Shown here: positions 1-6,092 of the stretch, one piece after another | Layout of the letters: each line of letters starts with the position of its first letter | Numbering within the stretch: the stretch's first letter is position 1 | DNA from: Fibrobacter sp. | Lineage (GTDB): Bacteria; Fibrobacterota; Fibrobacteria; Fibrobacterales; Fibrobacteraceae | Assembly: GCA_017412605.1 (NCBI GenBank) | Contig: JAFPWY010000004.1 | Location: 1 to 64,000 of the forward strand | Reading direction: 5' to 3' | Length of the DNA stretch: 64,000 bases | Notes under the pieces: generated by a model | The model's input: the letters and a program-made list of their open reading frames with translations, nothing else | The model's database searches: none | What the model was told of the DNA's origin: nothing | Position numbers and translations under genes: made by a program

Positions 1-83
1 ATTTAGCGATTTCGCCGTAAGGCGGAACCCGAAGGGCAAAAGCTGAGTGAAACGAAGGTTTTGTCCATCTCGCTATTCTCGAT

Positions 84-108
84 AAAAAGCCTCCGCAGGG
101 GGCTTTTT
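84..108. terminator. Bidirectional rho-independent terminator
   Basis: A GCCTCC / GGGGGC stem (89-94 with 98-103, one G-U pair) has an A-run on its left and a T-run on its right. It can therefore end transcripts from both sides. It lies 55 bases past the stop of the minus-strand Rpn gene. Bases 1-80 to its left show no convincing gene; at most the last codons of an off-window gene could end near base 47. Confidence 0.65.
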
Positions 109-162
109 GTATCGGAATATCATGCGAGATGAGAACTCACGTAGAGTCAGCTTTCGTGTTTT

Positions 163-1146
163 TCAGGGCTTCAGTGCGAGAAGTTCCGCTTCTGTGATGT
201 TCATTTTCTTGGCAATGCGTTTCACGAAAAGCTTCATCTTCTTTTCGCTATTCGCCTGCTCTTGCAAAATGCCTTCTTCGCGACCTTCTTCACGACCTAT
301 TTTTCGGCCTTCTCGGCGTCCGGCTGCCTTAGCCATGCGCTTGGCGTCGGCGATGCTGACGAACCCCATCCGCTGTCCAATGCTCTTGAATGCCATAGTC
401 ATCTCCTTGACCAGGTCCTGGTCGACGTACGATTCTAAATATAACTCTATTTTCTTCACAACGGTAGCCCTTGTGTCGTTGTCGAGCTTGTCGAGTAGCG
501 AGTTCAGGATGGTTCCCGCACCGCGGAGCCCGTCGGGGTCGTAGGCGTGCTTCATCACCAGCGTGCCGATGGCGGCTACCGCATTGTCCGCGTCGTTGCA
601 GTCCGTGTCGCGTATGTCCGAGAGGTTCACCATCACGCATTCGAACGGGAGGTCACCCCCGTTGAATTCCGCAAACCGATTCTTCCTGAAGTCCGCGACG
701 GGATCCCAGTCGGTCTTCCCGTTGTAGATGATGATGGCCTTCGTGGGGAGCCACATGAAGTCGGAACGGCTCTTGTTCACCATCACCTCGAAAACGTAGC
801 GGTAGATCTGCGCGAGCACGTCATCCTTCCTGACGGACTTGTGTTCGAGTAAAATCCCCACGAACGCATCGGGGCCGCCCGTGAGCGACTTCGCCTTGAA
901 CGCGAGGTCGGCCTCGCCCTGTTCGCCCACAGAACTGAACCTGCCGGGGATGGGCTCCAGGCTTTCCATGTCGACATTCGAGAGCATCCTGCGGAGGGCC
1001 GGGGTCCTGCGCTGCGCGAGCCGCAATAGCGCGCTCGTGTTTTCTGGAATGCTGTAAATATAGCGGAAGAACGGGTCGTGCTTGCGGCGCGTTGTCTTCG
1101 CCTTGACGGTCGCTTTGACCACCTTTTTTGTTGTCTTTCTTGCCAT
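163..1146 (-). CDS. Rpn family PD-(D/E)XK nuclease / putative transposase
   Basis: The product is about 327 residues and belongs to the Rpn (recombination-promoting nuclease, Transposase_31-like) group. After a basic N-terminus comes HDPFFRYIYS, typical of the family. The nuclease core shows the acidic residue in EADLAFKAK followed by the Glu-x-Lys step in LLEHKS. The C-terminal third is helical and charged, with a REGRKIGREEGREEG stretch, as in other Rpn proteins. I start at the ATG at 1146, behind an AAAGGGC box; the open frame runs on to 1419 but that extension translates an upstream repeat. Family members are reported to act as DNA endonucleases that raise RecA-independent recombination; activity here is inferred. 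The upstream region carries the two-hairpin element shared with the Rpn gene at 41509. Confidence 0.85.
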   Translation of the reverse strand: MARKTTKKVVKATVKAKTTRRKHDPFFRYIYSIPENTSALLRLAQRRTPALRRMLSNVDMESLEPIPGRFSSVGEQGEADLAFKAKSLTGGPDAFVGILLEHKSVRKDDVLAQIYRYVFEVMVNKSRSDFMWLPTKAIIIYNGKTDWDPVADFRKNRFAEFNGGDLPFECVMVNLSDIRDTDCNDADNAVAAIGTLVMKHAYDPDGLRGAGTILNSLLDKLDNDTRATVVKKIELYLESYVDQDLVKEMTMAFKSIGQRMGFVSIADAKRMAKAAGRREGRKIGREEGREEGILQEQANSEKKMKLFVKRIAKKMNITEAELLALKP

Positions 1147-1205
1147 GTTGCCCTTTGCCCGCATGCGGGCATGCCTGGATGCGGGTACGCCCCCGTTGGC
1201 GGACA

Positions 1206-1236
1206 GGGGACAGTCCCCCGTCTGCATGTATAGACG
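1206..1236 (-). promoter_or_regulatory. Two-hairpin leader element upstream of Rpn gene (copy 1)
   Basis: Two adjacent inverted repeats lie 60-90 bases before the Rpn start: CGTCT/AGACG (1219-1223 with 1232-1236) and GGGGAC/GTCCCC (1206-1211 with 1213-1218). Read in the gene direction the order is CGTCTATA, four bases, CAGACG, then the GGGGAC palindrome. The same order stands before the Rpn gene at 41509 with different bases in the second stem, so pairing is kept. It could be an RNA leader, an operator or a recombination site; I cannot tell which. Confidence 0.55.
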
Positions 1237-1365
1237 TTTTTGCGGGGAAAATTTTCCGGGAATTTGAGGCAAAAAGATGTTTTCGCCGAGCAAAAAAAGG
1301 TTCACAGGTGGTTTTCTGTTTATACAGAAAAAGGCAACCTTAATGCAAAGGGCCGCCCGAGGTAT

Positions 1366-1396
1366 AAAAAATCGGGCCGGCTTCACCGGCCTTTTT
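1366..1396 (-). terminator. Terminator of FSU lipoprotein gene
   Basis: A GGCCGG / CCGGCC stem (1375-1380 with 1386-1391) is flanked by an A-run on the left, which is the T-run for the minus strand, and by CTTTTT on the right. It follows the lipoprotein stop at 1421 and can work in both directions. The twin copy is at 3697-3725. Confidence 0.75.
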
Positions 1397-1420
1397 GGAG
1401 GGGGCTTGGCGGTTGGCAAC

Positions 1421-2620
1421 CTAGTCCTTAAGGCAACGAACAGAGAACCCGAGGTCCTTGTAGTCGATGTTCAGGCGCGCACAGTCGTAGCCGTAGTTCA
1501 AGTACATGTAGTACGCGTCGTTGCTATAGTTCTCCGTAGAACTCCAGAAGAGCGCTTCGTAGCCCTCGCCGTAGAAAACCCCATAGTAGTCCCTGTTGCC
1601 AGCAGGCAACGCCGAGAAGGAATAGGAATCCGAGCCATTGCCGCTTGTCCCATCATCCTTATCATTCCAGCCTCTCATGGACTTGAGCATTATTCCTGCG
1701 GTTGCTTTTCCCCCTACTGCAGTGAACAGGGCGTTCCATTCCGTGATATCGGGCAGGTGCCAGCCCTCAGGGCAAATGCCGCGCACCGGATTTGTCGGCG
1801 AGCATTTTATATTATAGCCGCACCTCATGCCGTTCGTGCTCCACGTTCCCACGCTGTCCATCGCGGCAGCCCAGGTGTAGAGGCGACCGTATTTGGCACA
1901 GTTGGCAGCATCATTGTCATAGCACCAGCTAGTGGAATCGGAGGTATAGCTGCTATATTTAAAGGGAACGTCTGTGTATGCGTAGTTCAGGTTTTCCGCC
2001 ATCCACCACTGTTCACCGATTTTCACCGTCTTGTAAGTCTGTCCGTCCCTGTCGTCCGTCAGGGTGCCATATTCGCAGTTGTCCTCAGTCTCGGTTTTAC
2101 AAGGCAAAGCCACAGAACTCGATGAGCTGTTTTTTTCATCTGAACTACTAGACTTGCCATCTTTACTGCTGCTGGACGTTTTTACCGCGCTAGAACTTGA
2201 CCGTGATTTGTCGCTGCTGCTAGAGTCACTTGCCTTATTAGAACTAGACTTCGCTTTTGCGCTTGACGAAGACTTTTTCTCCGAGTCCGGCTGAATCGCC
2301 TTAGTCAACGAATCATCAACGACCCAGAGCCCCTTCTTACAGACATAGGCTGTATCCTCGTCTTCCACATAGGCTGTCTTGCCGTTGCGATCCCCTGTGC
2401 AAGCAGACAAGTCGTCGAAAGAGGGAACAACCGCATCGACTTTCTCGCCAGATTCAGCATCCTTGGCAGAGTCGGAGTCCTTGTCCAGAATCGATTCCGT
2501 CAAGGAATCATCGGCAAGTTCAGTGTCCCTGGCGGGGTCGGTTCCCTTGCTGTCGCCACCACAGGCCGCAAGCGCAAGCAACAAGGCCCACAAAGCAAGA
2601 CCTACAAAGAAACGACTCAT
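1421..2620 (-). CDS. FSU-domain lipoprotein, single domain
   Basis: A 399-residue predicted lipoprotein. Residues 1-20 are a signal peptide with lipobox LALAAC (Cys20). A segment near residue 70 contains TAYVEDEDTAYVC, then a Ser-rich linker covers about residues 110-170. The rest is one Fib_succ_major domain with GEQWWMAENLNY, GRLYTWAAAMDS, CPEGWHLPDITEWN, FWSSTE and a final SVRCLKD. The start follows an AAGGGGG ribosome-binding site. It is the shorter paralogue of the gene at 3793-5847, and codons around 1487-1600 differ from it in a striking pattern described in the findings. The job of this domain family is not known to me; surface display or ligand binding is a reasonable inference from the lipid anchor and the flexible linker. 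Confidence 0.9.
   Translation of the reverse strand: MSRFFVGLALWALLLALAACGGDSKGTDPARDTELADDSLTESILDKDSDSAKDAESGEKVDAVVPSFDDLSACTGDRNGKTAYVEDEDTAYVCKKGLWVVDDSLTKAIQPDSEKKSSSSAKAKSSSNKASDSSSSDKSRSSSSAVKTSSSSKDGKSSSSDEKNSSSSSVALPCKTETEDNCEYGTLTDDRDGQTYKTVKIGEQWWMAENLNYAYTDVPFKYSSYTSDSTSWCYDNDAANCAKYGRLYTWAAAMDSVGTWSTNGMRCGYNIKCSPTNPVRGICPEGWHLPDITEWNALFTAVGGKATAGIMLKSMRGWNDKDDGTSGNGSDSYSFSALPAGNRDYYGVFYGEGYEALFWSSTENYSNDAYYMYLNYGYDCARLNIDYKDLGFSVRCLKD
1487..1600 (-). other. Hypervariable 38-codon segment, copy A
   Basis: This C-terminal part of the FSU domain aligns without gaps to 3859-3972 and 4609-4722. Variable codons here include AAC, GAC, TAC, TAT, GTT, GGC and CTC, alternating with invariant ones such as GGG, TTC TGG AGT and GCG TAC. 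Differences sit almost only at codon positions 1 and 2, and there is no purely synonymous change among the three copies. Confidence 0.8.
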
Positions 2621-2649
2621 GATACCCCCTTGGTGACACTCATTCGGAA

Positions 2650-2677
2650 AATATACACTTTTTCAATGCATCGTCAA
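2650..2677 (-). promoter_or_regulatory. Promoter of FSU lipoprotein gene
   Basis: In gene sense, TTGACG (2677-2672), a 16-base spacer and TATATT (2655-2650) make a good sigma-70-type promoter about 30 bases before the start codon. The duplicate gene has TTGACT, 17 bases and TAGATT in the same place. Confidence 0.6.
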
Positions 2678-2684
2678 CCTGAAT

Positions 2685-2770
2685 AGATTGCTTCGGGACT
2701 GTTCGTCCCTCGCAATAACAAGGAGCGGCCTTTTTTAAAAGGAGATCCCCGGCCAAGCCGGGGATGACAG
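2685..2770. repeat. Two dispersed repeats: GATTGCTTCG and GATCCCCGG palindromes
   Basis: Left part (2685-2719): GATTGCTTCGGGAC ... GTCCCTCGCAATAAC, an imperfect palindrome (family B). Right part (2739-2770): GGAGATCCCCGG, CCAAG, CCGGGGATGACA (family A). Both recur at 5925-6066, and single copies occur inside coding genes: family A in tilS and an ABC ATPase gene, family B in sufD. Confidence 0.8.
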
Positions 2771-2834
2771 GTTGGGTGGAGGCGGGGATGACAGGGATGG
2801 GACGCGGGGATGACATACCGCTCAGGCGCCACGC

Positions 2835-3116
2835 TTATCTTTTGAACAAATCAGAGTGCGTTCCGGTATCCACGAGCGTAAGCGTCAGAATCCCCCTGTT
2901 TTTTCTGTAACACAGAAGCCAGTCGGGATGTATATGAAGCTCCCGCGTTCCCGAAAATTTTCCAGTCAATTCGTGGTCTCGGTATTTTTCGTCTAGAACC
3001 TGATCCGTCCGAAGCAACTCTACAACTGTCTTAAGTTCTTCTAATGGGAGACCTCGCTTTTTGCAAAGCTTGTACCCCTTCTTGAAACGACTCGTCCAAA
3101 TGACTTCGTAAATCAT
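2835..3116 (-). CDS. YafQ/RelE-like toxin of a type II toxin-antitoxin pair
   Basis: 93 residues that match the YafQ branch of the RelE/ParE fold: a basic helical first half (FKKGYKLCKKRGLPLEEL), then ELTGKFSGTRELHIHPDWLLCYRK and a TGTHSDLF ending. In YafQ the His residues and the C-terminal Phe region contribute to ribosome-dependent mRNA cleavage; matching residues are visible (HIHPDW, THSDLF). The gene follows the antitoxin with a 4-base ATGA overlap, so the two are translated together. Function is inferred from these family features. Confidence 0.9.
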   Translation of the reverse strand: MIYEVIWTSRFKKGYKLCKKRGLPLEELKTVVELLRTDQVLDEKYRDHELTGKFSGTRELHIHPDWLLCYRKNRGILTLTLVDTGTHSDLFKR

Positions 3117-3385
3117 TTATCCAAATCCGCCCACATCTCGTCCATGTCCGTATAGCGTTTGGTCTTCGGGTCCGCTTCAAGGCGTTTCGCCTCTTCGACA
3201 GCCTCGAGAAGTTCGCAGGAACGATCCGGGTACTTGACTTCGAAGGGGAGCCCTCGCTGCAAAACCACCTGCCGCAGGAACATGGAAATCGCCTGAGACA
3301 TCGAAAGTCCCAGCCCTTCAAGGAGGGCGTTGGCTTGATTGTTCAGTTCGGAATCAATGCGGAAATTTTTAGCTATGGTACTCAT
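3113..3385 (-). CDS. RelB/DinJ-like antitoxin
   Basis: A 90-residue antitoxin with an N-terminal ribbon-helix-helix (NFRIDSELNNQANALLEGLGLSMSQAISMFLRQVV) and an acidic tail that would cover the toxin. I start at the ATG at 3385; the frame continues to 3472 but those codons are not antitoxin-like, and the operator palindrome covers the chosen start. DinJ-type antitoxins bind DNA alone and together with YafQ to repress their own operon. The next gene, overlapping by 4 bases, is the YafQ-like toxin. Confidence 0.9.
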   Translation of the reverse strand: MSTIAKNFRIDSELNNQANALLEGLGLSMSQAISMFLRQVVLQRGLPFEVKYPDRSCELLEAVEEAKRLEADPKTKRYTDMDEMWADLDK

Positions 3386-3390
3386 AGCTA
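3370..3390. promoter_or_regulatory. Putative autoregulatory operator of the toxin-antitoxin operon
   Basis: A perfect inverted repeat, TAGCTATG (3370-3377), 5 bases, CATAGCTA (3383-3390), spans the antitoxin start codon. A second one, CAAGCA TT TGCTTG (3419-3432), lies about 35 bases upstream. Ribbon-helix-helix antitoxins bind such short palindromes, so these are the obvious candidates for autorepression. Confidence 0.55.
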
Positions 3391-3535
3391 TAAATATATA
3401 TTGTTTCGCTTGCAGATACAAGCATTTGCTTGCAAATACTTTCAGTTTTATAATGGATAGTTTCATATACATCTTACCCGAAGAGTATTCCCATATCTAT
3501 TTCCGGTTTTTGTGCGGCGGCCCCGCACGGCAAAT

Positions 3536-3737
3536 GGGGACAGTCCCCCGTCTGCATGTATAGACGTTTATGCGGGGAAATTTTTCCGAGGTTTTAAGGT
3601 AAAAAGATGTTTTCGGCGGGCAAAAAAGTTTCACAGGTGGTTTTCTGTTTATACAGAAAAAGGCAGCCTTAATGCAAAGGGCCGCCTGAAGTATAAAAAT
3701 CGGGCCGGCTTCGCCGGCCTTTTTTGGAGGGGGCTTG
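3536..3737. repeat. About 200-bp direct repeat, copy 2, without an Rpn gene
   Basis: Near-identical to 1206-1408, including the two-hairpin element (GGGGAC/GTCCCC at 3536-3548, CGTCT/AGACG at 3549-3566) and the GGCCGGC/GCCGGCC terminator of the neighbouring FSU gene (3703-3719). Unlike copy 1 it is not followed by an Rpn gene: the DNA to the left goes straight into the toxin-antitoxin region. The 408 bases between 3385 and 3793 hold only this repeat, the toxin-antitoxin upstream region and a hairpin. Confidence 0.85.
3697..3725 (-). terminator. Terminator of the two-domain FSU lipoprotein gene
   Basis: A GGCCGGC, TTC, GCCGGCC stem (3703-3709 with 3713-3719) has an A-run on the left and a T-run on the right, so it can act on both strands. 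It stands about 70 bases past the stop codon at 3793. Confidence 0.75.
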
Positions 3738-3757
3738 CGCGCACGCGCGCTAGCCCC

Positions 3758-3789
3758 GCTCGCTCTAGCGGCAAGCCGCTTAGGCGAGC
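3758..3789. other. Imperfect hairpin directly after the stop codon of the two-domain FSU gene
   Basis: Two 15-base arms (3758-3772 and 3775-3789), 12 of 15 positions paired, with a 2-base loop. The structure starts 3 bases past the stop codon and is followed by a GCGCGCACGCGCGC tract (3738-3750). The paralogue at 1421 has only a small GGTT/AACC stem here. It is not needed as a terminator, because a strong one follows. Confidence 0.5.
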
Positions 3790-3792
3790 CTG

Positions 3793-5847
3793 CTAGTCCC
3801 TAAGGCAACGAACAGAGTACCCGTAGTACTTGATGGTGCCGTACAGGTACGGAGTGTCGTTGTTGTAGCCCAAGCCCATGTGGTACGCGCCGTCGCTACC
3901 GTCCTCCGTAGAACTCCAGAAGTCCGCGTTGCTGCCCTCGTCGTAGAAATTCCCATTGATGCTCCTGTCGCCAGCAGGCAACGCCGAGAAGGAATAGGCG
4001 TCCGAGCCATTGCCATTGCTGATCCAGCCTTCCGTGGACTTTAGCATTATTCCTACGGTTCTTTTTCCCCCTACCGCATCGAACAGGGCGTTCCATTCCG
4101 TAATATCGGGCAGGTGCCAGCCTTCAGGGCAAATGCCGCGCACCGGATTTGTCGGCGAGCATACCATATAATAGCCGCAACCCATGCCGTTCGTGCTCCA
4201 CGTTCCCACACTGTCCATTGCGGCAGCCCAGGTGTAGAGGCGACCGTATTTGGCACAGTTGGCAGCATCATTGTCATAGCACCAGCTAGTGGAATCGGAG
4301 GTGATATCACCAACTTTAAAGGGAACGCCTGTGTAAGCATAGTTCAAATTCTCTGCCATCCACCACTGTTCACCGATTTTCACAGTCTTGTAAGTCTGTC
4401 CGTCCCTGTCGTCAGTCAGGGTGCCATATTCGCAGTTGTCTTCTGTATCGATTTTGCAACCTAGAGGGACCGCAGAACTCGATGAGCTGTTTTTTTCTGA
4501 ACTACTAGATTTATCGTTTGATGACATTTTCTCCGAGTCCGGTCCATAGTCCTTAAGGCACCGAACTGAGAACCCTTTGAGCTTGAAGTCGTTGAACAGG
4601 TACGCATCGTCGTCGTAGTCCAATTTCACGTAGTACGCGTAGTAGCTATCGTACTCCGTATAACTCCAGAAGTACGCGCCGTAGCCCTCGATGTAGAAAT
4701 TCCCATTGTAGTACCTGAGGCCAGCAGACAACGCCGAGAAGGAATAGGCGTCCGAGCCATTGCCGCTTGTCCCATCATCCTTATCATTCCAGCCTTCAGT
4801 GGACTTGAGCATTATTCCTGCGGTTCTTTTTCCCCCAACCGCATCGAACAGGGCGTTCCATTCCTTGATATTGGGCAGGAGCCAGCCTTCAGGGCATACA
4901 CCACGAACTTTGACGTGGTTGAGGTTGCAGTCTTTCCCAACGCCGCAACCATTGGCCGAATTACCAGGAATAATACCAGCGCTATCCATTGCAGCACTCC
5001 ACAAGTACAAGCGGCCATATTTAGCGCAATTAGCGGGGTCATCATTATAGCAATAGCTGGAAGAGTCTTCATCCGCGGTCTGCTGAATATATCTATAGTT
5101 CAAATTTTCCGCCATCCACCACTGTTTGCCGATTTTCACAGTCTTGTAAGTCTGTCCGTCCCTGTCGTCCGTCAGGGTGCCATATTCGCAGTTGTCCCCA
5201 GCCTCGGTTTTGCAAGGTGAAGCTACAGAAACTGTAGGGACCACAGAACTCGATGAGCTGTTTTTTTCACCTGAACTGCTTGACTTGCCATCTTTACTGC
5301 TACTTGATTTGGCATTGCTACCAGAATCACTTGCCTTACTAGAACTTGACTCCGCTTTTGCGCTTGACGATGACTTTTTCTCCGAGTCCGGCCGAACCGC
5401 CTTAGTCAACGAATCGTCAACGGCCCAGAGCCCCTTTTTACAGACATAGGCAGAATCCTCGTCTTCCACATAAGCAGTCTTGCCGTTGCGATCCCCTGTG
5501 CAAGCAGGCAAGTCGTCGAAAGTGGTAACAACTGTATCGACATTCTCGCCAGGTTCTGCATCCTTGGCAGAGTCGGAGTCCTTGTTCTGAATCGATTCCG
5601 TCAAGGAATCATTGGCTGTCCAGCGCTTGCTTTCGCAGACATAGGCCTTCTTCTCATCTTCCACATAAGCGGTCGAGCCTTCTCGCTTGTCCGTACAGAC
5701 GGTCAAGTCGTCGTAGGTGGAAACGACGGTGTCGACCATTTCGGCAAGTTCTGCGTCCTTGGGGTCGGTTCCCTTGCTGTCGCCACCGCAGGCCGCAAGC
5801 GCAAGCAACAAGGCCCACAAAGCAAGACCTACAAAGAAACGACTCAT
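3793..5847 (-). CDS. FSU-domain lipoprotein, two tandem domains
   Basis: 684 residues. The signal peptide is identical to that of the 1421 paralogue (lipobox LALAAC, Cys20). Two copies of a short module follow, each with TAYVEDE and AYVC, then a Ser-rich linker to about residue 205. A first Fib_succ_major domain covers about residues 215-440, a second Ser-rich spacer about 445-465, and a second FSU domain runs to the end. Each domain has the GKQWW or GEQWW motif, GRLY, CPEGW and a terminal SVRCL. The second domain is more like the single domain of the 1421 gene than like its own partner outside the variable segment, which points to domain duplication plus gene conversion. Ligand or partner unknown. 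Confidence 0.9.
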   Translation of the reverse strand: MSRFFVGLALWALLLALAACGGDSKGTDPKDAELAEMVDTVVSTYDDLTVCTDKREGSTAYVEDEKKAYVCESKRWTANDSLTESIQNKDSDSAKDAEPGENVDTVVTTFDDLPACTGDRNGKTAYVEDEDSAYVCKKGLWAVDDSLTKAVRPDSEKKSSSSAKAESSSSKASDSGSNAKSSSSKDGKSSSSGEKNSSSSSVVPTVSVASPCKTEAGDNCEYGTLTDDRDGQTYKTVKIGKQWWMAENLNYRYIQQTADEDSSSYCYNDDPANCAKYGRLYLWSAAMDSAGIIPGNSANGCGVGKDCNLNHVKVRGVCPEGWLLPNIKEWNALFDAVGGKRTAGIMLKSTEGWNDKDDGTSGNGSDAYSFSALSAGLRYYNGNFYIEGYGAYFWSYTEYDSYYAYYVKLDYDDDAYLFNDFKLKGFSVRCLKDYGPDSEKMSSNDKSSSSEKNSSSSSAVPLGCKIDTEDNCEYGTLTDDRDGQTYKTVKIGEQWWMAENLNYAYTGVPFKVGDITSDSTSWCYDNDAANCAKYGRLYTWAAAMDSVGTWSTNGMGCGYYMVCSPTNPVRGICPEGWHLPDITEWNALFDAVGGKRTVGIMLKSTEGWISNGNGSDAYSFSALPAGDRSINGNFYDEGSNADFWSSTEDGSDGAYHMGLGYNNDTPYLYGTIKYYGYSVRCLRD
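3859..3972 (-). other. Hypervariable 38-codon segment, copy B
   Basis: Located at the C-terminal end of the second FSU domain. Compared with copy A, codons such as GAC, AGC, ATC, AAT and GGC replace AAC, GAC, TAC, TAT and GGC at the same positions. Where copy A has a T-ending codon (positions 6, 8, 25 of the segment) this copy also ends in T. Confidence 0.8.
4609..4722 (-). other. Hypervariable 38-codon segment, copy C
   Basis: Located at the end of the first FSU domain of the two-domain protein. It aligns gap-free to copies A and B. Two of its codons (AAA at position 33, and GGC at position 15 against GAA in copy A) belong to the only two positions that break the conserved-third-base rule. 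Confidence 0.75.
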
Positions 5848-5876
5848 GATACCCCCTTGGCGACACTCATTCGGGA

Positions 5877-5905
5877 AATCTACACTTTTTTCAATGCATA
5901 GTCAA
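5877..5905 (-). promoter_or_regulatory. Promoter of the two-domain FSU lipoprotein gene
   Basis: TTGACT (5905-5900), a 17-base spacer and TAGATT (5882-5877) in gene sense. The position matches the promoter of the paralogue at 2650-2677, but the -10 box differs by one base (TAGATT against TATATT), so strength may differ. Confidence 0.55.
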
Positions 5906-5924
5906 CCTGAATAGATTGCTTCGG

Positions 5925-6066
5925 GACTGTTGGTCCCTCGCAATAACAAGGAGCGGCCTTTTTTAAAAGGAGATCCCCGGCCAAGCCGGGGATGACAATG
6001 TGAGTGTATCGCAGGGATGACAATGTGAATGAAAAATGAAATCCCCGACCAAGTCGGGGATGACAA
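5925..6066. repeat. Array of dispersed palindromic repeats
   Basis: It holds one family B copy (from 5925), one family A copy (5968-5998) almost identical to those at 2685-2770, and a second, diverged family A copy (6040-6065, ATCCCCGAC ... GTCGGGGATGACA). Fragments ending in GGGATGACA lie between and after them. The array fills the space before the convergent end of serA. Confidence 0.75.
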
Positions 6067-6092
6067 AGGAATGCGCCGGGGATGGCACAGCC

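Larger units (their letters stand above)
1206..1408. repeat. About 200-bp direct repeat, copy 1
   Basis: This block is nearly identical to 3536-3737. It runs from the GGGGACAGTCCCC palindrome to the sequence just past the terminator of the FSU lipoprotein gene. Together with the matching gene bodies and matching promoter regions it shows that a whole unit (terminator, FSU lipoprotein gene, promoter, palindromic repeats) exists twice within 6 kb. Confidence 0.85.

Noticed and set aside
1-80. Possible end of an upstream gene
   Set aside because: One frame is open to base 47, but 15 codons without a motif are too little to support a gene.
1147-1419. N-terminal extension of the first Rpn frame
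   Set aside because: It translates the 200-bp repeat and leader element; Rpn similarity starts just after the ATG at 1146.
1935-1990. Second hypervariable patch in the FSU domain (1935-1990 and the matching part near 4290-4320)
   Set aside because: Differences there include third-position changes (AGC/GGT, TAT/ATC), so the adenine pattern is not clean; I did not count it as part of the signal.
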